Source: an uncultured Oscillospiraceae bacterium (lineage in GTDB: Bacteria > Bacillota > Clostridia > Oscillospirales > Ruminococcaceae). Taken from it: a stretch of 21,228 nt of DNA. How positions within the stretch are numbered: the stretch's first letter is position 1; each line of letters begins with the position of its first letter. A program made the position numbers and the translations under genes. The notes beneath the pieces are model-generated. The model saw only the letters and a program-made list of their open reading frames with translations. It was not told the DNA's origin and did no database searches. This document shows positions 7,833-14,296 of this stretch, piece by piece. The stretch covers positions 1-21,228 of the forward strand of contig CAKSSH010000029.1 in the NCBI GenBank assembly GCA_934488695.1. Direction: 5' to 3'.

Positions 7833-8106
7833 CCGCCGGCCGCTTTCGGCTCAGGCCGCCGAGGAGGTGGTTGCACTGCGGACCCGGTTTTCAAGTGCCA
7901 CTGTCGTCAGCGCTCCTTTTCGGCGCTGCCCACACCCGGCCCGCCGGCCGCTTTCGGCTCAGGCCGCCGAGGAGGTGGTGGCACTGCGAACCCGGTTTTC
8001 AAGTGCCACTGTCGTCAGCGCTCCTTTTCGGCGCTGCCCACACCCGACCCGCCGGCCGCTTTCGGCTCAGGCCGCCGAGGAGGTGGTGGCACTGCGAACC
8101 CGGATT
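7833..8106. repeat. 108-bp tandem repeat overlapping the parvulin gene end
   Basis: Units start at 7833, 7941 and 8049 with an exact 108-bp period; the third breaks off near 8106, giving about 2.5 copies with few differences. Copy 3 contains the stop codon and last codons of the parvulin gene (- strand, stop at 8067-8069), so copies 1 and 2 look like duplications of that gene end plus its 3' flank. Each full unit can form two hairpins: GTGGCACT/AGTGCCAC (7978-7985 with 8002-8009; one mismatch in copy 1) and CAGCGC/GCGCTG (8016-8021 with 8031-8036). No long U-run follows, so simple termination is unlikely. Confidence 0.93.
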
Positions 8107-9620
8107 TCTGGCACCGCCTGCAGCGCATTTTCGTCGGATTCGACCTTATACGTGTCCTTCGCCTGCTTATACAGTCCGTTATAAAAGTCATTCTTCATAG
8201 CAGCGACCACATCTGCCCGCCACTTCGGCTGGCCGACACCCTCAAAGCACATAATATGATAACCATAATCAGTTTTGACAATCCCGGTGTCCCCGGTCTT
8301 GCGCGTCGCGTCAAAGCTCCAGTCGGAAAAAGCGGTGACCATGCTTTCGCGGGTAAAGTTTTCATAAAGGCCGCCGGTCTGCGCAGATCCGGGATCCTCG
8401 CTGTACTCCAGCGCCAGATTGCTAAAGTTCTCCGTGCTCGGGTTTTTCTTAAACTTTTCAAGAATCTCCTCGGCCTTTTTCTTGGCCTCGGCATCCGCCG
8501 CCTCGCCGGACGATTTAATTAAAATGTGTCGGACCGACCGCGTCTCGCTCTCGTCCCGACGCGGCAGCGCAGCAATCATATAGGTCGCGACATAGCTGCC
8601 GTTATCATAAGTCCGGGTAGCATACAGCCGAGCGTCCCCTCCGAACGCCCATTTGGAAATCTCAAAGCTTTCGTCATACGTGCTGTTCTCGACAAGAGAC
8701 TTGGAGAGTGCTGTCTTAACGGCTTCGTCATCACTGCCGTCCTCTTTTAAAATGGCGGTCAAAATCCGGTCAAACTCGGCCGGCGTCTTGGCCTTCGCAA
8801 GGCGGGATGCCTTGTCGGCCGCCACCTGCTTCGCCGCATTTTTCTGCTCGTCGGTCATCCCGTCGGTCGTGCTCGGATAAAACGAATACTGCTTATAATT
8901 CACCGTGCGGAAATCGTTGATGTTTTCTTTGTAATATTCCTCGATCTCGGCGTCGGTGTAGGTCTTTGCGCCGACCTTTTCATTATAATACTGTGTCGCC
9001 AGCAGGGACAGCTCCAGCCCCTTGCGGATGTCTTCCCGAGAAACCCCCTGGCCGTATGCCGCATAAATATAATCCTTAGTCTTCATTTTCATCTCTTGAG
9101 CCGTCTTGTCCAGCGACTCAAAAAAGATCTCCAGCTGCTTTTTGCCGGCCTCGTTCAGCTCCATCCCCTCTGCCTTGGCCATCTCCGAAAGGTACATCAG
9201 CTCGCTTAAGTTTTGGGTGGTCTGATTGATAAAATAATCAAACCATGTCTTACCGCTGCTCTGCTCCTGATCGCGCAGCGAGGTTTCCACATCCAGCCCG
9301 TAGCTCTTGAGCTTGGTGGAATTGTTGTTGATAAAGCTTTGATATTGGTAGTTGAAAAAATAGGTATAGGTCGCGGCGTTCATCGAAAAATGCTCCGACT
9401 TCAACGCCGTTTTCCGGCGCAGAAAGGCCCCGGTTTCAATCCCGCGATTGTAAAACATCAGTCCGCCGACAAAGGCAATGAGAAGCCCTGCCGCCACGGC
9501 CGCCAAAGAAATATTCACGCGCCGGGCCCGACGCGCCTTTTTCTGCTCCAACGCCCGTTGCTCTTGTTTCTTTTCCTCAATTGCAAGACGTGCATTTCGT
9601 ACCCGTTCTGCTTTTCCCAT
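8067..9620 (-). CDS. Membrane-anchored parvulin peptidyl-prolyl isomerase (SurA/PrsA-like)
   Basis: A 517-residue foldase expected to act outside the cytoplasmic membrane. The N-terminus is a 35-residue highly charged cytoplasmic stretch, then one membrane segment (about 37-56, ISLAAVAAGLLIAFVGGLMF). A long alpha-helical, SurA_N-like region follows to about 360, then a rotamase (PPIC) domain at about 362-461: SVRHILIK, ALEYSEDPGSAQTGG, and DYGYHIMCFEG. There is no lipobox, unlike PrsA, so it is anchored by the helix. ATG 9620 has GGAAGGA about 10 nt upstream; an in-frame TTG at 9626 is too close to it. It begins 87 nt after cysS with only a weak candidate promoter (-10 TACAAT, complement of 9665-9670), so read-through from cysES is possible. 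The last residues (about RSATTSSAA) are encoded inside the 108-bp repeat. Confidence 0.88.
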   Translation of the reverse strand: MGKAERVRNARLAIEEKKQEQRALEQKKARRARRVNISLAAVAAGLLIAFVGGLMFYNRGIETGAFLRRKTALKSEHFSMNAATYTYFFNYQYQSFINNNSTKLKSYGLDVETSLRDQEQSSGKTWFDYFINQTTQNLSELMYLSEMAKAEGMELNEAGKKQLEIFFESLDKTAQEMKMKTKDYIYAAYGQGVSREDIRKGLELSLLATQYYNEKVGAKTYTDAEIEEYYKENINDFRTVNYKQYSFYPSTTDGMTDEQKNAAKQVAADKASRLAKAKTPAEFDRILTAILKEDGSDDEAVKTALSKSLVENSTYDESFEISKWAFGGDARLYATRTYDNGSYVATYMIAALPRRDESETRSVRHILIKSSGEAADAEAKKKAEEILEKFKKNPSTENFSNLALEYSEDPGSAQTGGLYENFTRESMVTAFSDWSFDATRKTGDTGIVKTDYGYHIMCFEGVGQPKWRADVVAAMKNDFYNGLYKQAKDTYKVESDENALQAVPEIRVRSATTSSAA

Positions 9621-9707
9621 CGTCAAAACATCCTTCCGCTGAAAGCTTTTGTGATATCCCTTTTATTGTACACGATTTGACCGTTCTTTTTGTTACCGGT
9701 TTGTAAA

Positions 9708-11111
9708 TTATCCACGCGACGCACGGTGCCATTTGACCCCCTGCGGCGTATCCTCCAGCACAATGCCCTGCTGACGGAGCGCATCGCGAATCGCGTCGGC
9801 CCGCTGAAAGTCCCGTTCGGCACGCGCCTTTTGACGCTCCCGGATCTGCGCTTCGATCTCGGCGTCCGGCTCCTCGGCGCCGCGGCGCTCGTAAAGCAGA
9901 CCCAAAACGCCGATCAGCCGCTCAAAGGTTTCCTGTGCCGCCGCCGTGTATTCCTGCGATGCGGTGCAGCCGACCACCCGGCTGTTAATCTCGCGGACCA
10001 GCTCAAAAACTGCCGCCAGCGCGTCCGCCGTGTTAAAGTCGTCATCCATTGCCTCGCAGAACTGCCGCTCCAGTGCCGAAAGCCGCTCCAGTGCCGCCGG
10101 GTCTGCCGGCGTCGCCTCGGCATACCGCGCGGCCTGCGCCAAATTCTCCCGGCAGGTGTACAGTCTGTCCAACGAGTTTTGCGCCTGGGTCAAAATTTCG
10201 GTGCTGTAATTGACCGGACTGCGGTAATGCGACGATATCATGATATACCGAATGGGCTCGTAGCCATACTTTTCGCCGATTTCGCGCGCCGTAAAGAAAT
10301 TGCCCAGCGATTTGGACATTTTTCGATTGTCGATGTTGATATACCCATTGTGCATCCAGTACCGTGCAAAGCACTTGCCGCTGGCACATTCGCTTTGGGC
10401 AATCTCGTTTTCGTGGTGCGGAAAAATGAGGTCCTGCCCGCCACAGTGCAAATCAATCGTCTCTCCCAGAATGCTGCGCGCCATGGCAGAGCACTCAATG
10501 TGCCAGCCCGGCCGGCCGCGTCCCCAGGGGGACTCCCAAAAAGGCTCTCCCTCCTTGGCCGCTTTCCAAAGCACAAAGTCCATCGGATCCTCTTTTTTCT
10601 CGCTGACATTGATTCGGGCGCCGGCCTCCAGCTCCTCAAGCGGCATATGAGACAGCTTGCCGTACTCCGGAAAGCGCCGGGTTCTGAAATAAACGTCGCC
10701 GTCTGCGCAATAGGTAAAGCCCTTTTTCTCCAAAATCTCGATCAGCTCGATAATATTGCCGATGTTCTCGGTGGCGCGCGGGTGCACCGTTGCCGGACGG
10801 ACGTTCAGGCCGGCCGCGTCTATCTTATACTCGGCGATGTACTTCTCCGCAAGCGCCGGCACCGTTGTATGCTCCTCCTGTGCGCGGCGAATGAGCTTGT
10901 CGTCAATATCGGTAAAATTCTGCACATAATTGACCCGATATCCCCGATACTCAAAATACCGGCGCAGGGTGTCAAAAACGCAAAGCGGCCGGGTGTTGCC
11001 GATGTGAATGTAATTATACACCGTCGGCCCGCAGACATACATATTCACGACCCCCTCCTGCAGAGGGATAAATTCGTCCCGAGTTCCGGTCAGGGTGTTT
11101 AGAATTTTCAT
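9708..11111 (-). CDS. cysS: Cysteinyl-tRNA synthetase
   Basis: Class I synthetase that charges tRNA-Cys. The 467-residue product has the ATP-binding signature as YIHIGN (HIGN at 36-39, a common variant of HIGH) and KMSKS at 264-268. The usual zinc ligands are visible: Cys 27 in VCGPTVYN, Cys 207 in GWHIEC, His 232 and Glu 236 in PHHENE. The C-terminal helical domain ends with RADAIRDALRQQGIVLEDTPQGVKW, typical of the family. The ATG overlaps the cysE stop as ATGA, and AAAGGAG lies 9 nt upstream inside cysE. It is controlled with cysE by the T-box leader. A long ORF on the opposite strand (9690-11102) is a composition shadow. Confidence 0.97.
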   Translation of the reverse strand: MKILNTLTGTRDEFIPLQEGVVNMYVCGPTVYNYIHIGNTRPLCVFDTLRRYFEYRGYRVNYVQNFTDIDDKLIRRAQEEHTTVPALAEKYIAEYKIDAAGLNVRPATVHPRATENIGNIIELIEILEKKGFTYCADGDVYFRTRRFPEYGKLSHMPLEELEAGARINVSEKKEDPMDFVLWKAAKEGEPFWESPWGRGRPGWHIECSAMARSILGETIDLHCGGQDLIFPHHENEIAQSECASGKCFARYWMHNGYINIDNRKMSKSLGNFFTAREIGEKYGYEPIRYIMISSHYRSPVNYSTEILTQAQNSLDRLYTCRENLAQAARYAEATPADPAALERLSALERQFCEAMDDDFNTADALAAVFELVREINSRVVGCTASQEYTAAAQETFERLIGVLGLLYERRGAEEPDAEIEAQIRERQKARAERDFQRADAIRDALRQQGIVLEDTPQGVKWHRASRG

Positions 11112-11779
11112 TTTGACGTCTCCTTTGTTTCCTTTTTTCTTTTTTCGGGCTGTAAATCAAGCTGCTTTTCCAGCTGCTCTATCTGACGGCGCAGCTGCCG
11201 AAGCTCCTGCTGCACCGGATCCGGAATGTGGACCTGATCCAAGTCCTGCGCGCTCTTGCCGGTCCGATACCGGCCCACCGTCCGCGCCGGGACGCCGACC
11301 GCGGTGGCGCCCGGCGCCACCGCGTCCAGCACAACAGCGCCGGCGGCAATTTTAGCCCCGTCGCCCACCACAAACGGCCCTAACACCTTGGCGCCGCAGC
11401 CAACCATAACATTGTTGCCGAGCGTCGGGTGCCGCTTGCCGCGGTCCTTGCCGGTGCCGCCCAGGGTCACGCCCTGATAAATGGTGCAGTCGTCCCCGAT
11501 TTCGGTCGTTTCGCCGATGACCACGCCCATGCCGTGGTCAATAAACAGTCCCCGCCCGATTTGGGCGCCGGGATGAATCTCTATCCCGGTCAGGTGCCGG
11601 GAGGTCTGCGAAATCAGGCGCGCAATAAAAAAACACCGGTGTCGATAAAAAAAGTGTGCCCAGCGGTGATAGATCACCGCGTGCAGCCCCGAATATAAAA
11701 GCAGGACCTCCAAGTCATTTCGCGCCGCCGGGTCCCGCTCCCGGATGGCCCGGATATCGTAACGAATACGGTCAAACAT
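11108..11779 (-). CDS. cysE: Serine O-acetyltransferase
   Basis: Transfers acetyl from acetyl-CoA to L-serine, the first step of cysteine synthesis in the cytoplasm. The 223-residue protein has a short helical N-terminal part (1-65) and a left-handed beta-helix of hexapeptide repeats from about 67 (IEIHPGAQIGRGLFIDHGMG). The catalytic Asp-His pair is at 81-82 and the family sequence GVVIGETTEIGDDCTIYQGVTLGGTG follows. A Lys/Gln/Glu-rich coiled-coil-like tail of about 35 residues ends it. ATG 11779 is preserved by GAGGTG six nt upstream; GTG 11788 in frame overlaps that site and is unlikely. It follows the T-box terminator directly and overlaps cysS by 4 nt. A cysK gene is not in the window. 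Confidence 0.95.
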   Translation of the reverse strand: MFDRIRYDIRAIRERDPAARNDLEVLLLYSGLHAVIYHRWAHFFYRHRCFFIARLISQTSRHLTGIEIHPGAQIGRGLFIDHGMGVVIGETTEIGDDCTIYQGVTLGGTGKDRGKRHPTLGNNVMVGCGAKVLGPFVVGDGAKIAAGAVVLDAVAPGATAVGVPARTVGRYRTGKSAQDLDQVHIPDPVQQELRQLRRQIEQLEKQLDLQPEKRKKETKETSK

Positions 11780-11796
11780 GCTTTTCACCTCAAAAC

Positions 11797-11830
11797 AAAA
11801 AATCCCGAAAACGCTTAGGCGTTTCCGGGG
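11797..11830 (-). terminator. T-box conditional terminator
   Basis: On the - strand, CCCGGAAACGC pairs with GCGTTTTCGGG (one G-U pair) across a CTAA loop, followed by ATTTTTT. It lies between the T-box and the cysE ribosome binding site, the place expected for the alternative structure to the antiterminator. Confidence 0.93.
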
Positions 11831-12053
11831 CGGCCGGCAGCCGCGGTTCCACTCGGATTTTTCACTCTGCGGACATTTTTATCCGCTGCCCCGATAACGC
11901 AGGGCGGGCGCGCGGCGCTACTCACCGAGCCGGCTTCACGCTGCGGGCTGTCGGGGGCACTTCGCAAAGCTCTTTCTCCGGCGCTCTTTCACCTTTCGGG
12001 CGCCTCTCTTTTGAAGAAATCCGGCTCGCTACTCTTCCCGAGTCTGCCTTTAC
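11797..12053 (-). promoter_or_regulatory. T-box riboswitch leader, probably tRNA-Cys specific
   Basis: Reading the - strand, the leader contains GAGTGGAACCGCGG (11854-11841), the conserved T-box. Its variable base after TGG is A, which would pair with U73; bacterial tRNA-Cys has U73. In Stem I, GGGAAGAGTA (about 12034-12025) supplies the loop-E AGTA strand, and the facing strand reads GAAG followed by TGC (11959-11957), a Cys codon in the expected specifier position. An AGAGAG apical element is also present. GCGGC and GCCGC next to the T-box can form the antiterminator in place of the downstream terminator. Uncharged tRNA-Cys would then allow cysE-cysS expression. The exact 5' end is inferred from the promoter. 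Confidence 0.93.
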
Positions 12054-12059
12054 AGAGTT

Positions 12060-12088
12060 ATTGTACCATATCTTATTTGGTTTTGCAA
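12060..12088 (-). promoter_or_regulatory. Sigma-A promoter of the cysE-cysS leader
   Basis: On the - strand TTGCAA (12088-12083) and TACAAT (12065-12060) are spaced by 17 bp, with TGG directly before the -10 box. Transcription would start near 12053, at the 5' side of Stem I. It lies back to back with the malic enzyme promoter. Confidence 0.85.
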
Positions 12089-12118
12089 TATACTATGCGC
12101 AAAAATTTTATTTTGCTC

Positions 12119-12147
12119 TTTACGTCTCCCCGAAAAAGTTGTACAAT
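12119..12147 (+). promoter_or_regulatory. Probable sigma-A promoter of the malic enzyme gene
   Basis: TTTACG (12119-12124) and TACAAT (12142-12147) are 17 bp apart, 36 bp before the start codon. ACAAT/ATTGT at 12143-12155 forms a small inverted repeat over the -10 region that could be an operator, though it may be chance. Confidence 0.65.
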
Positions 12148-12182
12148 GAAATTGTGCCATCAAATATGAAAGGGGTTTTTGT

Positions 12183-13361
12183 ATGCAACCGTCCATCTCA
12201 GAGCAAAGCCTGGCTTTGCACTACGAAAAAAAGGGGAAGATCGAAGTTGTTTCGACCGTTCCCGCCAAAAACAGCCGCGACCTGTCGCTGGCCTACACGC
12301 CCGGCGTTGCCGCGCCTTGTTTGGAGATTCAAAAGGATCCCGACAAATCTTATGAGCTGACCCGCCGGCACAATCTTTGTCTGGTGGTGACCGACGGAAC
12401 CGCCGTGCTGGGCTTGGGAGACATCGGCCCCGAAGCCGGTATGCCGGTCATGGAGGGAAAATGCGTTCTTTTCAAGGAGTTCGGCGGGGTCGACGCATTC
12501 CCGCTCTGCATCAAATCCAAGGATGTTGACGAAATCGTCAACACCATTTACCTCATTTCCGGCTCCTTCGGCGGAATCAATTTGGAGGACATTGCCGCGC
12601 CGCGCTGTTTTGAGATCGAGCGCAAGCTGAAAGAAAAGTGCGATATTCCGATTTTCCACGACGACCAGCACGGCACCGCCGTTGTCGTTCTGGCGGCGCT
12701 GCTCAATGCCCTGCGGGTCGTCGGCAAAGACATCGGCGAAATTCGTCTGGTGCTCAACGGTGCCGGTGCAGCCGGCATCTCCATCACCCGGTTGCTGTTA
12801 TCCTGCGGCCTTAAAAATGTAATTCTCTGTGATAAGGTCGGCGCCATTTACGAGGGTCAAGAGGGGCTCAACCCCGCTCAGGCCGAAATGGCCCGGTTGA
12901 CCAACCGTGAAAAGAAGCAGGGCACGCTGCGTCAAGTGCTGGCCGGCGCCGATGTCTTTATCGGCGTTTCGGCGCCCAACCTCGTCGATGAGGAAATGGT
13001 TCGCAGCATGGCGCCCGACCCGATTTTGTTTGCCATGGCAAACCCGACGCCCGAAATTATGCCCGACCTTGCCAAAAAAGCCGGCGCCGCCGTGGTCGGG
13101 ACCGGGCGCAGCGATTTTCCCAACCAAATCAACAATGTGCTGGTTTTCCCCGGGATTTTTCGCGGCGCCTTCGACTGCCGCGCCTCGGATATCAACGAGC
13201 CCATGAAGCTGGCTGCGGCCCACGCAATCGCTTCGCTGATTTCGGATGACGAGCTGTCGGCAGAGCACATTCTCCCCGCCGCTTTTGACGCGCGCATTGC
13301 GCCCGCCGTTGCGGCTGCCGTCGCGGCCGCCGCTCGCGAAAGCGGTGTTGCCCGGCTGTAG
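12183..13361 (+). CDS. Malic enzyme, short NAD(P)-dependent bacterial type
   Basis: Oxidative decarboxylation of malate to pyruvate with reduction of NAD+ or NADP+. The 392-residue protein is the short form without a phosphotransacetylase domain. SLAYTPGVAAPCLEI at about 35-49 opens the catalytic domain, and VVTDGTAVLGLGDIGPEAGMPVMEGK (about 68-93) and FHDDQHGTA (158-166) carry metal- and substrate-binding residues. The Rossmann loop is NGAGAAGIS at 192-200, and FAMANPTPEI follows. Coenzyme preference cannot be read safely. ATG 12183 has GAAAGGGG seven nt upstream. It is a single-gene unit with its own promoter and terminator. With the fumarase at 16723 it suggests use or production of C4 acids. 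Confidence 0.95.
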   Translation: MQPSISEQSLALHYEKKGKIEVVSTVPAKNSRDLSLAYTPGVAAPCLEIQKDPDKSYELTRRHNLCLVVTDGTAVLGLGDIGPEAGMPVMEGKCVLFKEFGGVDAFPLCIKSKDVDEIVNTIYLISGSFGGINLEDIAAPRCFEIERKLKEKCDIPIFHDDQHGTAVVVLAALLNALRVVGKDIGEIRLVLNGAGAAGISITRLLLSCGLKNVILCDKVGAIYEGQEGLNPAQAEMARLTNREKKQGTLRQVLAGADVFIGVSAPNLVDEEMVRSMAPDPILFAMANPTPEIMPDLAKKAGAAVVGTGRSDFPNQINNVLVFPGIFRGAFDCRASDINEPMKLAAAHAIASLISDDELSAEHILPAAFDARIAPAVAAAVAAAARESGVARL

Positions 13362-13376
13362 CGTCCTCGCCTTTTG

Positions 13377-13408
13377 AAAAAGCCCGGGCCGAGAGGCCCG
13401 GGCTTTTT
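13377..13408 (+). terminator. Terminator of the malic enzyme gene
   Basis: AAAAAGCCCGGGCC pairs perfectly with GGCCCGGGCTTTTT across a GAGA loop, 15 nt after the stop codon. The A-run on the left could also allow termination from the - strand. Confidence 0.95.
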
Positions 13409-13470
13409 GTTTTAGCGCAGCCCAGCCTCCATCCTTTGGTTGCCTGCGCGCCGTGGGTTTAGCCGCGCAG

Positions 13471-13496
13471 GCGCCGCGCCCCTTCGGGCGCGGCGC
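13471..13496. other. G+C-rich hairpin before the 16-bp repeats
   Basis: GCGCCGCGCCC (13471-13481) and GGGCGCGGCGC (13486-13496) are perfect complements around a CTTC loop. No U-run follows, and no gene ends close by other than malic enzyme, which already has its own terminator. The role is unknown; it marks the start of the repeat array. Confidence 0.6.
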
Positions 13497-13722
13497 GGCC
13501 GTTTCCCGCCGCAAGCTTTTCCGCCGTGGCCGTTTTTCGGCGTGACCGTTTCCCGGCGCAAGCGTTTTCCGGCGCAAGCGTTTTCCGGCGCAAGCGTTTT
13601 CCGCCGCAAGCTTTTTCCGGCGTAAGCGTTTTCCGCTGCAAGCTTTTTCCGGCGCAAGCTTTTTCCGGCGCAAGCTTTTTCCGGCGCAAGCTTTTTCCGG
13701 CGCAAGCTTTTTCCGGCGTGGT
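13497..13722. repeat. 16-bp minisatellite, about 14 copies
   Basis: Head-to-tail units close to GCTTTTTCCGGCGCAA repeat every 16 bp, with one or two slipped units at the left end. Copies on the left are more diverged and those on the right nearly identical, suggesting expansion from the right side. A period of 16 is not a multiple of three, yet both strands remain open, which produces Lys/Arg/Ala-rich ORFs that I do not treat as genes. The array fills most of the 411-nt gap between malic enzyme and the alkyltransferase; an AT-rich stretch follows at 13729-13775. Confidence 0.95.
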
Positions 13723-13772
13723 GACTCGGATAATTTAAATACAAATAGTATTTATTATCTTTAATTATACTA

Positions 13773-14105
13773 TTAGGATTGTGATTTCTCTGACGCCGCG
13801 CCGCCGTCCCACAAGCAGCGCTTTAAATCCACACGACCGTCCTGCAAAAAGGGCACGCCCTCCTCACACAGCAGCTGAGCCTGTCGGCCGGCGCCGCCAA
13901 AGGCAAAGGCGGGCGCCAGCCCGCCGAAACGGTTGACCACCCGATGGCAAGGGATTTCCCCCGGCGCGGGATTGACGTGCAGCGCATACCCCACAACCTG
14001 TGACCAGTGCGGGTTGCCTGCAAGCAGCGCAATCTGCCCATAGGTCGCCACCCGCCCGCGCGGGATTCTCCGAACCTGCTCATAGATCTTTTCAAAAGTA
14101 TTCAT
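13773..14105 (-). CDS. MGMT-family DNA alkyltransferase, C-terminal domain only
   Basis: A 110-residue protein consisting only of the DNA-binding/active-site domain of O6-alkylguanine-DNA alkyltransferases. RVATYGQIALLAG (19-30) is the family helix-turn-helix, and IPCHRV carries the alkyl-acceptor Cys at position 53; alkyltransferase-like proteins of the ATL type have Trp there, so repair activity is possible. It lacks the N-terminal domain of Ada/Ogt. The segment SQVVGYALHVNP is equivalent to the usual AR(A/Q)VG..., so the arginine normally used to flip the base appears to be Gln here (my alignment by eye). ATG 14105 has AAAGGAG 8 nt upstream. It has its own promoter and is divergent from the NifU-like operon. 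No clear terminator follows; an AT-rich inverted repeat, ATAGTAT/ATACTAT (13745-13773), touches the stop codon. Confidence 0.9.
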   Translation of the reverse strand: MNTFEKIYEQVRRIPRGRVATYGQIALLAGNPHWSQVVGYALHVNPAPGEIPCHRVVNRFGGLAPAFAFGGAGRQAQLLCEEGVPFLQDGRVDLKRCLWDGGAASEKSQS

Positions 14106-14125
14106 TAAAACAGCTCCTTTCTTTT

Positions 14126-14155
14126 ATTGTACCCGAAAGCGCTTGCTTTTTTCAA
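14126..14155 (-). promoter_or_regulatory. Promoter of the alkyltransferase gene with a palindrome in its spacer
   Basis: On the - strand TTGAAA (14155-14150) and TACAAT (14131-14126) are 18 bp apart, 20 bp upstream of the start codon. The spacer contains the palindrome AAGCGCTT (14137-14144), similar in shape to operators of LacI/CcpA-family repressors (AA-CG-TT). Binding there would block RNA polymerase; this is inference. Confidence 0.7.
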
Positions 14156-14220
14156 GTCCCTCGGCAAAACGCTTTTTTGACATTTTTTTGACAATTCCCA
14201 CCTTTTTTGACGCTTTCCTC

Positions 14221-14249
14221 TTTACAAAACCCCACGAAAATATTATAAT
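14221..14249 (+). promoter_or_regulatory. Sigma-A promoter of the NifU-like/GGGtGRT operon
   Basis: TTTACA (14221-14226) and a perfect TATAAT (14244-14249) are 17 bp apart, about 40 bp before the Shine-Dalgarno. Upstream, the motif TTTTTTGAC occurs three times on the same strand, ending at 14181, 14192 and 14211; these could be activator or repressor sites, or alternative -35 boxes. Confidence 0.85.
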
Positions 14250-14296
14250 AATCTTTGTATGGGAACGTACAGAGAAACCGAAAGGAGTTTTGTAAT

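Noticed and set aside
9690..11102. 470-codon + strand ORF opposite cysS
   Set aside because: It is a shadow of the cysS frame in G+C-rich DNA; the - strand product has all CysRS motifs and a correct ribosome binding site, while the + strand product resembles nothing.
12798..13673. 291-codon - strand ORF opposite the malic enzyme end
   Set aside because: It joins antisense of malic enzyme to the 16-bp array and spans a strong terminator.
13497..13722. CRISPR array
   Set aside because: Units are contiguous 16-mers without unique spacers, and there are no cas genes. The other arrays (34, 108, 110 and 12 bp) also have no spacers.
13412..13744. Lys/Arg/Ala-rich repeat proteins on either strand of the 16-bp array
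   Set aside because: The frame depends only on the repeat, both strands are equally open, and there is no ribosome binding site or conserved flank.
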